A DNA stretch of 64,000 bases. Source: Mactromeris polynyma (Eukaryota > Mollusca > Bivalvia > Venerida > Mactridae). The notes below the pieces were generated by a model. The model did not search any database and was not told the origin of the DNA. It saw only the letters and a list, made by a program, of their open reading frames with translations. The stretch is from NCBI GenBank assembly GCA_032209605.1, contig JASFXZ010000015.1, positions 558,001 to 622,000 on the forward strand. Reading direction: 5' to 3'. The translations under genes were made by a program, and so were the position numbers. Below, piece by piece: positions 34,321 through 47,697 of the stretch (position 1 is the first letter of the stretch; each line of letters starts with the position of its first letter).

Positions 34321-35513
34321 AATAAGAATGTTCATGCGCACAGTAAATCACTACACGTTCTTAACGGGGAGGTTAAAAGAGACGTATCTCGCGGGTGTCA
34401 GGACACTACGGACCACAGGCATTACGGACCAGACACTTCGGACCATATTAAGGGACATAACGGACCAAGCATTTTTTTTAAAAAGAGACCTTCAATATGT
34501 TTTACCTTTAACGAATGCAGAAACTGATTGTTATATAATCATTGTTGGTGATTTTATGGTAAATTCGAGGAATATCAACCAATATTTAACACAGCATGTG
34601 TTTTGCATGGCGCACTGGAACATTTCCTTGAATAAAAGGAGCCCAAAATTATGAATTAAAGACGTTTTAGGCATTGTAGCAACAGCACTGAATGAGCCCA
34701 TTCAAATATTTTTGCGTTAAGATGAGCCAGATACATTTTTAACACAGTGTATATGTTTGCATATCACGCCCACAACTAAGTTGGTCTCTTAATTTAGAAC
34801 GTATAAATTTGAAAAAAAGGTGATTTTCTTATGACTCATCAAAGTCGAAAGAAAGAATGAATACAGGCATTATATTGTGTTGCGTTTATGCAAACATTTT
34901 CTAGCCAACTTATTTAAAATACTGAAAAGAATCCCATGTCAGTTTTAGTTCGAATGGAAATTCTTTATAAGACAGATAATATGAATTCAAAGCTTGTATA
35001 TGAATGTAAAACTGCAATTATATCCACAAGTAGATTGAAACATTTGCATTGAAATAAGATTTATATATTGACAACAAATGGTTAAAATTAACTAAATAGA
35101 ACATTATTCGATATTTAAAATGAAATTTTCATTTTGTGACATAAAATTGTAAAATTATTGAATACATGTTTATGGAAAAATATTTACATTTTTTTTAATC
35201 AGAAAGAAGCATTTTCCAGACTGCTGTTATTTGCCTAACGCCTTCACTTTATTAACACGATATTTTGCAGTTTTAATAATACAAACCGATATGTAGACAT
35301 ACACATTTTTTCTTCATCAAAAACATTTCAAAAAAGGTTTTCATTCCGCCATCCTAAAAACAAATCTCTACCACCTTACACTTTAAAGTTTAATTCATGT
35401 CATTTATTAAAAAACTCTAAAGCGGCTAGGCATATTCATGTAAAAAAACTAGGCAAACTAACTTCTTAGAGAAAGACGAAAAACTTCGGTGGACAGCTGC
35501 TTAAAGGTACTGA
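34321..35513. other. Left internal part of the GGGCCCG element (unit 2)
   Basis: Matches 8357-9540 of unit 1, without the left terminus. Two isolated TACGGACCAG units (34405-34440) are shared by all three DNA units and may be the seed of the minisatellite. No gene. Confidence 0.6.
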
Positions 35514-35951
35514 CAGGCCCGTAGCTGGGCATACGCACGTACGCCCGTGCGTATCATCATTTTCAAAAGTCGAAAAACTAAAGACTTTAAATCAGCATTA
35601 AAAATCGAAGGCTGATGGGGGTGAAGGGTAACAGCACAGCTATTGAACTATACGTACATATATTGACATTAACCAAGTACATACAACATCGCCATTATTT
35701 TAGATATGGAATATAACTGCTTCTTAAACGTTTTATCATATACATGTAAAATGCCATTGAGTTATACTGGACTGGAACTTCATGTGTACAAATAGAAAAG
35801 AGAGCATTTTATCAGTAAAAAACTAAACTTAGGGTAATGTCCTGATCATGCAGATGTGAAGTTAAATTTGGTCCAGAACTACATTATTTGTATCATACGA
35901 GCAATTCCAGGAATAGAATAGTTATGTATTAACATATTTGACAGTTGTTGT

Positions 35952-36422
35952 TTGCATACGCTTTATTATCACCAACGGACGGACGAACTGACGGGATCCT
36001 TTCAGACAAATAATTATATGTTTAATATGCTGATAATTAAATGGCAGGTGGTGTGTGAAATTCACGCCTCGTGTGCATCTGATGTGACTAACGACATTGA
36101 CCAGTTCTGCACCGAGATACGTCGATGGCAAAGACGCTGCCAGTCGGTAATGGAGGACTCAATCGACTGCCTATTGGAAGCGTTGGGTCAGGCAACTAAG
36201 GACATCTACCCAAATGTCCGTGCCTGTCTGTCTATATTGTTATCAATGCCTGTGTCAACAGCGACAGCAGAACGGTCCTTTAGCACGATGAGACCTATTA
36301 AGATCTATTTGCGAAGTACGACGTGTTTAAATTATTATTTTAACTTATCCTTAGACGGGGATTTAAAGTATCAAGCAGCTTCTGTTAGGACAGCTTATGC
36401 TTGTTCAAACGGTGCCAATTGA
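35952..36422 (+). pseudogene. hAT transposase C-terminal fragment (dimerisation region)
   Basis: Open frame of 156 codons. The supported part is about 36050-36330: VRACLSILLSMPVSTATAER followed by SFSTMRPIKIYLRSTT is the hAT C-terminal dimerisation signature (Dimer_Tnp_hAT). The zinc-finger and catalytic RNase-H parts are absent. The first ~30 residues and the tail after RSTT do not look like the family and may be non-coding. Confidence 0.85.
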
Positions 36423-37579
36423 TGTAGTTTATTATGAACAAAATGGGGGAATTTAGAGATACATAAAGTACCTGTCAATGTGAAAATTGTTTCCGTGATA
36501 TCTCACTGAAATTCACGAAGATCAGCGAGTGATACCGATTCGGTTAGTTTCTCTTGTGACAAGTTTAATCTCCACATGTGGTCTCTTAAGATATTATCTT
36601 AATGTGACTGTTCACTGGACCACGGACATATAAACCATATGTATATATGTCCGTGACTGGATCATGGTTTATGGTGGTAAAGTGTAGACTGCATTTATAG
36701 TGTAAAGCTTCATGAAATTAATTTCTTCTTGGAGACCATATCGCGACTCTTGTGTCGTATTTTCTTTAGCAGCAGCTTAATTTCAATTGTGATAAACATT
36801 TTGTTTTATTCAGCGCAAAGATATAGGCAGTGGTCACTGAAAGTATCGCGCACAAACGTGCATAAGTACAAAATGTGTGTAAAAATCGATTATCATCTCT
36901 GTCAGACAGTAGATGAACTGCATGAGAATTTTCCGCGGATTGATCTGACGCTCGCAAGGGCCGTTTTTGAGACAATTTAAACCATCTTATATGCTTAAAA
37001 GCCAGGAGCTTCAGCGGCCCCCTGGACCCCTTTCTGAATTTTCAGCTGATTTGAAAATTTGCATTCTCATGAATAAACACTTATACTTAACCATGTATAT
37101 ACTATAATCAAATATTTCACTAAAGCGATCAAGAATTTATGACAGTTGCAACATTCAGTTATTTATTGTAAACAAATCTAAAATGCATTATGAGGGTGCG
37201 TTCTTCAAAACGTAAGCAATTTGTTGATGGTTATGCAGTACATATGTATTTTATGAAATGCATAAAATTGCTTCAGATTTTAATCTTTAAAGTTGTTAAG
37301 CATTGGTCTGGTGAATTTTATTACATGAACGTAATCATATAACTATGTAACAAAGAACCGCTAGACATGAACAGATCGTGAAATCTTAAATTGTTGTTGA
37401 TGTGCCGATAAATAGTGTAAGGTGGTGCAAAGCGCCCATATTAAGCAACATTTTACGATATAATAATAACCACGATTTCGATCAAGCACATAATTATATA
37501 CACATATAAATTAGATTTGAAATATCACCTCCTATATGCATCTAGCGTGTCGAATTTAAAGCTACGAACATTTAATTTT

Positions 37580-37756
37580 GGAAAATATGAGTACTTCAGG
37601 ATGTCATCAGATGAACCAGGGAGTGTAACCGTAAAATAAAACTGTAGTTCCTGTGAAACCAGTTATCAATCGGTGATCATCGGAAAATTTACGATCACTA
37701 ACGGAAACTACCGACAGACAAATTGACTGCTGACCAAAAGCCCCATTGATATCGAT
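37580..37756 (+). repeat. Internal hAT duplication, copy 1
   Basis: GGAAAATATGAGTAC ... GATATCGAT, 177 bp, recurs split at 40406-40484 and 40890-40986. Confidence 0.8.
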
Positions 37757-38768
37757 AGAGGTAGTGGTCACACAATTGAACATAATATACTATAGTACAG
37801 AACATGTAAAATGTATGTGGTGTATACTTGATATTCCATAAATACCATGAACTAATATAATTCATTTATTATCATCATACAGAAGGATTTATGAATCTGT
37901 TTGAATAATTCGTAATAGCAATATAAAATGGTTTATATGTCCGTGGTAACATAATTAAATTAGTGAATGTATAAATTACACTCCGTGAGAGTTTACCGTG
38001 CGAGTTATTTATTTTAAACGTTTGCATTCCGGAATTAGTGTACCCACTCACAGTTTTAAATAATCCAAAAGAAAAGAGATTCTGTGAGATTCTTAACCTC
38101 ATAAAATATCCCGAAATATGATTTTCCAAACATATGAAAATGGAGGACCGAAAATGCTAGATTTATTCTTAAATTCAGTCAAGGTCAGCTCGGTCAAAAG
38201 AATCATACCAGAAATAATGCTAAATGCAAAATAATTCATAACATTTATATAAATATTTTTAAATACGTATAATACTTGTCAAACAGATGCAGATAAACTG
38301 AAATTTAATTTTACATTTGCATCCTAGTGCTCAATAAAACAAATTCAATAAACAACTTTGCTAAAGAAATTATATGGAATAGTTCAACCATAAAAAACAA
38401 ACAAATGGAAATTTGTTTCTACATAAAAATTGGTTGGAAAGAGATAGCTTATACATCGAACATTTTTTGATTTCTTAACTAAATATTTCTTAACTTTTGA
38501 ACATAATGCAGAACGTATTTCATTTAAATTTATTGAGCAATAAACATGTGCTTAATAACCCGGATAGATACCAATCGCAATTATGGGTACTTATTTCTTA
38601 ATTTATGTTTAAGTCAAATATATAAATGAGTTTGACAATTATCGTTCTGCAGCAATGATTAAAGAAAAGCATCGTCTTTATATGCATTTGTATTACTGGT
38701 TCAATGATATAGTACTTTTTATATGTACGTAACTCTTAAGTAAACGGGGGAAGAAAAGTTGTATATAC

Positions 38769-39091
38769 CAGGGCGTAGCTATGCTGAGATACACCGAGGC
38801 AGCTGCGTTGGTTAAAATTTCCAAACAATCGTGGAGGACTATAGTCTTAATGGTTTGGCCATTCGACTACTTGGACATTTTTCAGCTGTGGGACATCACA
38901 AATTCCCATTTCTTTCGATTCATACGATTACAATAAAACAAAATTGCACTTGATAAATCACTTCAATGGTACAATAAATAAACAGAAATCGCAGGTGAAC
39001 CCTTCTGTAAGCACCCCCCTGGGGGAGGACACTCCCAGACCCCGCATTCATTGCCTCGGTTAAATCAGTTTTGCCTCAAGCTATGGGCCTG
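38769..39091. mobile_element. Nested hAT-like MITE
   Basis: 323 bp with ends CAGGGCGTAGCTATGCTGAG and, inverted, CAGGCCCATAGCTTGAGG, sitting in TATATA-rich DNA that blurs the target duplication. The ends resemble, but are distinct from, the host hAT. Confidence 0.6.
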
Positions 39092-40405
39092 TATATATAT
39101 ATATATACATGCGTAAAATATATAATATAATATACCAACACTAAGTCTTGGTTGATTCACGCCTACTCATAAATCTACTCTGTTCTGAAATATGAACCTA
39201 GCATCCATAAAAACATAATGATAATCATTCATGTAGGACTTTATACTCTAGTTTGATTTTTGATTTTTCTACCGTTTACGTCGTTGACTATAATAATGCC
39301 TGGTACTGACATTTTAAGGATTGTATAATATCATTTCAAATACTGAGCAAAGCAATTTTACATATATTAATTACTAGTAATAATTATGAAACAGAGAGAA
39401 TACGTAACTACATATTGAAGTCATCAAACAAAGTTTTGCAAAACATCGAGCTTCGCTCTTTTACGTTGAAGATACGATATTGAAGCGAATTGTATACTTT
39501 GAGTATTACGTGCATGTGCAATGAACACGGAATAATTTATAAAAAAATATATAAAACATAAAATGAATATCAATTTTAATGCTTTTCAATTGAGTTTATA
39601 TAAGTTATACAGGTGATTTGTCTAAACAATTGCAACATCTGTATTACATTAGAATTAGCATTAATATAATAATTTAAAACAATTTAAAACAATTAAATAA
39701 TGTCAACGCAAAAAATATATTTATTGTACATGCAAGGTGTCCTGTAGATAGTTTTTTGCGTCAATGAAGAAACTTTACCACCGTACTGATTGTGACCATT
39801 GGAACAGCTTCAAAATGTTGTCTGCCACAAATGTAGCCGTCAAGCGTGGCAATAGCGTGATTGGAAAGCATTTCCTGCACCAATCTTCAAACCAATTCGT
39901 GGAATAAGGTACTTTTAGGTTATTTGTTTTTACCATTGGGATTACGATGATTATGAAGTCATAATGAATAATAAAGCATGCTTGAGTAAAACCTTAATTC
40001 ATAAGAATATCCTGCCTACCGATTCAAAATAAAGCAAATATTAAACTGTGTGTATTCGAAATATATTGCCTGAATTTCTTTCATTTGAGATATAGATACA
40101 CTTCCATTGAACAACATATGTTTTCGAGAAATATAAAAGATAAAAAATACAAAAAAATATGGTTCTAATTAACAATGTAATTACACTTAATTCTGATAAT
40201 TCTGTGTGTTAATAAGTGTTTCATCAAGTTGATATCGTAATTGTAAGAATATCAGTTTCAAAATTTAACAACTGTTAGTACTGTGTCTATAATTGTCAGA
40301 TTGTTTGTTAAAATGTCAATCTCAACACATAACAATTGATTACGATTTAATTATATTTTAAATTAATAATTGTCTAATTCCCTTTCTTGTGACATTGTAT
40401 TAACA

Positions 40406-40986
40406 GGAAAATATGAGTACCTCAGGATGTCATAAGATGAACCAGGGAGTGTAACCGTAAAAGAAAACTGTAATTCCTATGAAAAAACAATTAACATCCT
40501 TCGGTGTCGTGACAACAGCTTCACACAAGATGTACTTCCACTAGTTATTCAACCTAAGCCGGGAACGAAACGAGTACTTATACAAAGCTGTAAGACCGTA
40601 TGTGCGACTTGTCTAGCTCCAACAATCCAGTGATATTATTGACTGTTGTATTTTGTTTGTCTATGATTTTGTAATTTTCTCGTCATAGTAAGTATAGTAG
40701 TGATAAATAAACATGTGCGCCTTGTTTGATTTTCTTTCATTTATTTCCTTATTGTGGATTAAATACACCTTTAAAATACTATCACTGAATACTATCATGA
40801 ACAAAATAAGTATATAAACAAAAGCTATAAGTCCACTACATCTAAACGTATATGTTAAAACATGGGTGAAATGAAATGGCAAAAAAAAACAGTTATCAAT
40901 CGGTGATCATCGGAAAATTTACGATCACTTACGGAAACTATCGACAGTCAAATTGACTGCTGACCAAAAGCCCCATCGATATCGAT
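40406..40986 (+). repeat. Internal hAT duplication, copy 2, interrupted by ~405 bp
   Basis: The two halves of the 37580-37756 sequence are separated by 40485-40889, a non-coding insertion entered at TATGAAA / CAGTTATC. Confidence 0.75.
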
Positions 40987-41294
40987 CTGATTTATCTGAT
41001 AAGCGATATTGTTGGGTATGGTACCCCCGCTATACAAACGAGGGGGACACCCCGTCCTTGTACCTCCCCCAGTCGTGCGTATCACCAAAAACAGCCCAGC
41101 TACGGCCCTGACTGAGACAACGTAACTGAACAGATATGTTTGCCTTATATTTCTTAAAACATCATGGGTGATCAGGTTTGCTATTGCAGGTCTGATGACT
41201 AATTATATAAAATGCAGATGTTTACCCAACAGGGGCTGGTCATAAGAGGTTCGAACTGAAATATGAAGTACTGTAGTGGTGTGGCGCTTGATGA

Positions 41295-41500
41295 GGTGCT
41301 CGAAACCACGCACCCTCTACAAAAGCAGGGCGCTCTACCAACTATACTGACCAGTTGGCTGTATCACCTAACACCGCTGCTCTCCACCCACTTACGTCAC
41401 TAAACTACGGCTACCTTCATATAAATGCAGATGGATACGACTCAGTGTGGGGCTCGACCTCTCCCCAACTCTCGCCAGGTGCTCTACCGTTTCATCACAC
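41295..41500 (-). repeat. Two tandem tRNA-like modules (SINE-like), unit 2
   Basis: Better preserved than 9762-9966: GTATAGTTGGTAGAGCGCCC ... GTGGTTTCGAGCACC (41295-41350) and GGTAGAGCACCTGGC ... GAGGTCGAGCCCC (41443-41500), each with A-box and B-box at tRNA-like distance. A third copy starts at the window end (63987 onward). Confidence 0.55.
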
Positions 41501-41526
41501 TCTACTAAACAGCTTAAGAACTTGTA

Positions 41527-42179
41527 TATTATTAGTTATACAGGTTGTTGACAGGGTATATGGGGGAATATAACCATTTTATGTGCCATATAACCCAAGG
41601 CGTTAGCCGAGGGTTATATGAATCGCAGACTGGTTATATTCCCCCATATAACCTGTCAACAACCTGTATAACGAATTATAATACTGCAATTCCGTGTTTT
41701 CATACGAATTTAGTTAAACAAGCAATGTGTCGATGCCTAGCTCTCTAGATCTAATAATTAGATCTGTGTACTTTTGGTGTTTTTGGTTCATAAAATTGTT
41801 TAGAGTGTTTTAGTTTTGTAAAATATCAGTTATTAAAACGTATTCCTTTAAAAATATATCGGGAATTACTTGTTGTAGATCAAAATATTTTTATTTCACT
41901 GACACGTTATATTGCCTGAAAATTAATTGCATTACCCCGTAAGGTACCTCAATACACATGGTTAAGCGCGCGCTTGCACTCTAATTTTTATTTTCAAGCG
42001 TCTGATCTCATGGACTTTATCGAACTGAATTTTGCTCAAACCTTAAAAAATCTATCGTTTTGAATATTAATACTAGCACACATGTAATCTGTTCAATATT
42101 TATTGAATCATGTCTGAAGATCAATGGTCAATTTCTAGTAACCAATGAAATTACTTGATTTTTCTTTGCAGTATTATAA
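41527..42179. mobile_element. Unit 2-specific insertion with fold-back left end
   Basis: About 650 bp absent from unit 1, inserted between CTTAAGAACT and GAGTGGTATTC. At its left, arms 41535-41576 and 41631-41672 (42 bp, one mismatch) enclose a second palindrome, ATAACCC...GGGTTAT (41588-41619). No coding content; superfamily unknown. Confidence 0.7.
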
Positions 42180-43050
42180 TGAGTGGTATTCTAGCTCAGA
42201 AGAATAAAAACTTGCCTAAATAAGTTATTATTTTCTTGAGTTTGAACTAGCGGATTTAATTTATTGAGAATTTAATACTTTATTTTGCAGTCAATTGTCA
42301 TTGAAGACGTCATTCAGCTGGTGATGTTAATGATGCAGACTGTTAAAGAAAATGTGAAGCGCTGCTTAAATTCACAACCACTGTAATTCTAATGATGTAT
42401 AAGAGTTCATGATATAGATAGTAACAATCAACCAAACCTTTAAATTGCCAAATGATAATAATTACCGTGTCTTAATATATATTCATCCAGTTCGTGTCTT
42501 AACAGTTTTAAATTAGGCTTAGCAGTAATCAAATAAAAATATTCAATTTAAAAGGTTGTATGACATAGTTGATTCTGTACTTTAAATGTAAACCACACAT
42601 TTTAATTCCATGTACAATGTCACATACACACTTCTTATTCCATCTTCTAATTACTTTTCGGTTGTCAGTAGTTTTACTTTGTGACTGATTATATAACATT
42701 GATTGACTACTGTATCAGCTAGTAAGTATGGAATCATCTTATACTTAGATGATAACAATAAAGACTTATCAATATTTTTTTCAGAAATGCCAGACAATTT
42801 CATGTGATATGAAGTAGATGAATTGATAAAAAAGTTCATAACTGTTGTTGATTAATGTAAACAATTAATATAATATTTGTTACGAACGTTACGAATGCCT
42901 ATAATCATTCGTAACATTTTCGTTAAAACTTACGAATTCGTAGCGACTGCATGCGTACGAAAATTTGATAAAACTCTATTGAGATCGGAAGAACGTCGTA
43001 AGAAAATCTTACGAAAATTTCGTGCGTAAGAACGTTGATAAAACGGGCCC

Positions 43051-43631
43051 AATAAGTATAATTTTATAAAATGCTGTCATAATGAAGAAAGAAGCATAGC
43101 GAAATTCCAACTGGTATATATGACTTAATGTACGTAATGCATAGAGGATGGGCGATTAATCAAATTAAAAATGATCAACGAACTAATATTTTGACATACA
43201 TAGACAAACAATGGAAATGAAACAACGAAAACATCAACGTAAACCCGAAACATCACAGACACCACAACACAACACAATACCAAAAGGGCTGGATAATAGT
43301 TTTAAGACACTCAATGGAACATATTCTGTTGGTTCCAGAGCAAAAGTAAATGCCTACAAAGTCCCGCATATAATCCTTAAAGACATGATCATCACGATTC
43401 ATATCCTGCCATATCAAGTAGGATTTACAGACATAACTTCATTTAGTTTAAAAACATTAGTGTCCGGCTTGCAGTTAATACAGATTTGAAAATCTATCAA
43501 GTATTGATTTACTTAAAATCTTACCTGCAGTAGTTCTGACTATGTTAAGGATTATTACCCTTCCTAATGAACTTATTAATTAGTTTCGCAAATAACTGAT
43601 AAAAAAAAATTCTTATCAATATAGCGAATTT
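43051..43631. other. Spacer (unit 2)
   Basis: Equivalent to 13261-13852 of unit 1; the ORF there is frameshifted here. Confidence 0.5.
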
Positions 43632-44680
43632 CATATACAATACAATACAATTTATTGGCAAAATCGGCATAGTACATACCTTTGACCATTTACAAATAAG
43701 GTAACGATATATGGTCAAGACTCAAAACTTATTTACAAAATGTACATACAAACAAACCTAAATATATATATATATGTATTACAGATTCTAGCAAATATAC
43801 TGTATAAATGTTATTATCATGTGATAGACATCCATAAAAAATGGTTTAGTAATGCCTGTCTCAAACAAATATTTGACACTAGTTCCATATGATATCAGGA
43901 TAGTTATGGCAAAATTTACGAAACATCTTACATAATTTATGATAACGAAAGCATTGTTTTAGAAGGTTACCTGTAAGTAGAATGTTACGCTTATAAAAGT
44001 CCTCTAGATTATTGTTCGCCTCTGATACCGTATAAGTTGAGATAAATATATACCGCAAGACGCACTTCTGGGAATATTGTCACCGAGTGATCTTAAAGTC
44101 ATAATCGTCTCGTTTTTCGTAAATTTTTGTAGTAATAATATCATTTTCTATGAAAATGTCTAAGTCAAGAAACGAGTCATGTGTATCCAATGTGTTTGCT
44201 TTCGAAAGTTGTAGCTCTGTTGGATATATTTTATTTATCATGACTGGAAAATACTCATTATCAATATTCAAAATATCGTCTAAAACGAGAGGCACATGTA
44301 TTATTGAAAGCGTCAATTAGATCCATTTCATTTTCTTTGGATGAGGATAACATAAAGTCGCTTTCATAACAGAATAAGAATAAGTGGAGCACAGTTAGTT
44401 CCAATAGGAATGCCAATATTCTGTTGGTACACTGAGTTATCAAAATGAATAAAGATAGTAATCAGCAAAAAATATAGAACTTGACAGACATCATGACACG
44501 TCGTGATGGTACAGTTACTGTAATTATTAGAAGTAAAGAATGACAAATATGTATGTTGATTGTTTGTAAATCTTTTTCGATTAAATGTGTAAGTTTGGTT
44601 TTAATTAAGTTATGCGGAAGGGAAGTATAACTATTACAGACATTATAAGTAGAGATATGTTTTAAGTAATGACTTGTACA
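43632..44680 (-). pseudogene. 5'-truncated retroelement with reverse-transcriptase remains (unit 2)
   Basis: Counterpart of 13853-14905 with the same truncation and frameshifts plus its own deletion after the KRDDYDF motif (14 bp or so, near 44090). It was therefore present before the unit duplicated. Confidence 0.75.
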
Positions 44681-44785
44681 TTGTAGTGTTGTTAAACAAT
44701 TTCACGCTTATTTTAACATATTTAGTAGGTTAAAATGTTTAGTGCTTTATAATATTATTGTTCAGTTCCATCTGCAAGTTTGTGG

Positions 44786-44951
44786 ATGACATCATCCAGA
44801 AAATTGCAGATGTCACCATCCAGACAATTACCACTGCCACAATTCAGATAACTTAGGATGCCAGCATCCAGACAATTGCGGACGCCAGCATCCATATAGT
44901 TTGGGATGCCAGGATACATACAGTTGGGATACCAGCATCCAGTAAGTTGCG
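44786..44951. repeat. 24-bp minisatellite, 7 copies (unit 2)
   Basis: Same locus as 14969-15064 with three extra units. Confidence 0.8.
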
Positions 44952-47332
44952 CCTAACAGATGCCACATAATCAAAAGTATTAATGCATTATCAAACGACA
45001 ATTCTACAATATTGGACAAAAACTGGCATATCTTTCCATTAAAATGCTATGTTGCTGTTTTATCAAAGTGTAAGTATGAACATTTTAAATTCTATAAGCG
45101 AATACATTCGTTGATAAACGACGAATTGAAAATAAAACGTTTGATCAAACAAATCGACATAAACAAACATTTAATTGTTAAACAGTACCAACAGTTTCGT
45201 ACGACTTTTCTGTAGAATACATAAACTAACAGGTGACTAATTGCAATTACGAATGTAAATGTACCTCAAAATGTCGGCCGAACTTTACTGCGAATGAGAC
45301 GTTCCTCTAGATGGCGCTTATTTATTTTGCCATGGAAACAGGGTCAAGTGTCGATAGGGTGTTCTTCAGTCTCTGAAGATTGTCACGAGTTCTCTCCCTT
45401 TTATTTCCCTTCTACAGTACATAAAGACACGAACTTTAAAATATATCGATGAAGTACACCTATTCCGTCTATTTCGTGTCATGAACAACTTTTCTTTCAA
45501 ACTTCCTCTAGTTTATACAAATCCTTCAAACATTGGCGCAGACATTCATCAAAATGCACAAAAACTTTGTCGATTTGCTTTAACACCAGAAGACACAAAT
45601 ACTTTTGTAATTGAAACATTTAAACTTATTTACCCTCTGCTTTATAACTCCCGCATGACTGATATGTTCTATTTTTAGACAGGCGAATCGACATGTGTCA
45701 ATAGCCATTCAGCGAGCCGCTTGTAAAGACTCGCTTATGTCCCAAACGTAGGGCATTAAACATGTGTAAATAAAGCTTAATTAATAAATGCGAGTGTGCA
45801 TTGAATAGACAGCTGTTTGCTATAGAAATGGCGCTGTGACAATGAAAATTGTTAGAACAACTAAATAAATCTAACGTAAGTGACTATCGTATTGACGGCA
45901 TGCCAAAATTATTCCGATGCCTGTAAATGTGTAGTGATTTAAGGTCATTTAAACAGCTTCCGATGCGGAATCTGCGAATATTTTAAAATGCGTCGTCTCG
46001 TTTATACTCGGTATCCCGTTACTTAAATTCGCCACACTATTTGTAATACATCGATGAAAGAACGAAACACTGCCTTCTGCAAATATCCCTCGACACAAAA
46101 GGCTATACATTGTGTACACATTTGATTGGTTATAACACTGGAAAATACCCATCTATTTTAAACTCAGTAGTCATGTGATCATGCCGTCCAATGCAATTTA
46201 GTATCAGGAACGAACGGAGATTTCGAGGTCAAATATCAAAATATACTGGGTTATACAGCAGCGTGTGAATGTAACGGTAGTGGAATCAAAGCGCTGTGTT
46301 GGATGCAATCTCCACCCCTCAGAGTCATGAATGAGAACCAAAACACCAATTCGTAATTGATATCATTGACTAATCAGATACATGTATCAGGCGTTCCATG
46401 TAGCTACTAATTCTCTCTCTTACATCCATACTGCTTTGTTTACGACATTGAAGCATAAACGCGTTGACCTCAATTTATTACTTCAGAAACAATTCATTGC
46501 AGTTTCTGCATTTAATACCTTCAGTGGTAAAATTATTATAATTTTAACATGCGGAGGAACTTTCTAGAGAAATACGTATCTTTTATATTGTCCGCCTAAG
46601 GACACCGTCGAAAAGTCCTGCGAAAACAGCTTTTTGCACGTCTTCGGGTGTTCATACAAATCGACGAGGTTTTCGTCAGGCGCGCATTTTGATGCATTTC
46701 TTGGGAAAACTTCGGCAATTCTTGACGGATTTGCATTAAGTAGTTTTATTTGACAGATTTGATATTCATGCAACTTATGTGGTGCGTATCTTTGATGTAG
46801 TTTATTGTATGAAGTGTGTAATTTCGGGCGCGGAAGGAAGTGAGGTGTGAAAAGCGTTGGCCTTCACGTACTATGTTTACATACACTATAGAAAGAACAA
46901 GGGAGACAACACTAGGATTGATGAAGGCAATCACCTACGCTGTGATGTCCCCTTATACTTATCGGAGATATGTGCCATCACAAACTTTTCGTCAAGATTT
47001 TTGACAAAATATATTTTTCATTTATTTAATTTTGGTTGACAATTTTATATCTAAAAATCTTAATTTCAAACATATAAGATGCTTGGTGGTATGAAAAGTT
47101 AAAAAGAACAATATTTAAAAAATATTTAAAAATAACCAACCATCATCACGTGAGTTTCTTTTTCGGATCCGCCTTTTTATCCAACCATTCATCATAACGT
47201 GACTTTTGTGATGGCAGTGGTCATTACTGTACTGCAAGGGAAGATAACTACTTCGTGGAGTTTGGGATAAGGGAGACATATGTTTCAAGACCATCGCCAA
47301 ACAGGGGATACAACGCAAACACTTATAAAATA
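44952..47332. other. Intergenic DNA without recognised features (unit 2)
   Basis: Equivalent to 15065-18140 of unit 1 without the TTAA element (empty site 46759-46762). No supported gene. Confidence 0.5.
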
Positions 47333-47697
47333 CTGCCTTACGGCGAACGATAGCCCGCTCACTGTTATATACCTAACAAGTGTATTGACCGCCTTGTTTT
47401 TATTCTGGTTCCCTGCCTCAAAGACAGTAAAGGCAGGGAACCAGCCCTGTGTTCGTTTTGCAATTTGGTTCCCCGTGTGCAGTCATTGTGATACGGTGGA
47501 CCAGGGATACAAAACAAAACCTGAGCGACTGATAGCCGTAACTGAACGCAGTGTTAGGCTCAAATATTAGCGTGCTACCTCCGAGTTGCGATAGCGAGTG
47601 ATATGAAACGTTTTTCGCTAACACGCCGGTCAATAGCAAAACTCGCGTGCTGTTTCGTAACGTTTTGGACTGATAGCCTTTACTGAACGCAAGGCTG
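47333..47697. mobile_element. TA-flanked MITE with internal hairpin (unit 2)
   Basis: Counterpart of 18141-18515; about 10 bp of the left terminal repeat (GCGTTCAGT) is deleted. Confidence 0.68.

Larger units (their letters stand above)
35514..41110 (+). mobile_element. hAT transposon insertion with 5-bp target duplication (unit 2 only)
   Basis: 5,597 bp. The ends CAGGCCCGTAGCTGGGC and, inverted, CAGGGCCGTAGCTGGGC are flanked by ACTGA at 35509-35513 and 41111-41115. Unit 1 keeps the empty site AGTACTGGGACAACG (about 9535-9550, ACTGG for ACTGA). It encodes only a C-terminal transposase piece. It inserted into the GGGCCCG element after the units separated. Confidence 0.9.
41116..43050. mobile_element. 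Right part of the GGGCCCG element (unit 2)
   Basis: Matches 9546-10874 of unit 1 apart from an insertion at 41527-42179. It ends with the intact right terminus (GATAAAACGGGCCC) directly followed by sequence that in unit 1 lies 2,386 bp farther on. Confidence 0.6.

Noticed and set aside
33969..34325. Repetitive ORF (GALRTRGITDQ-type) and its relative at 63005-63454
   Set aside because: By-product of the 16/14-bp minisatellite; array length and unit order differ between units.
35506..41118. 8-bp target duplication for the hAT insertion
   Set aside because: The flanking 8-mers GGTACTGA and ACTGAGAC do not match; only ACTGA repeats, and the empty site confirms 5 bp.
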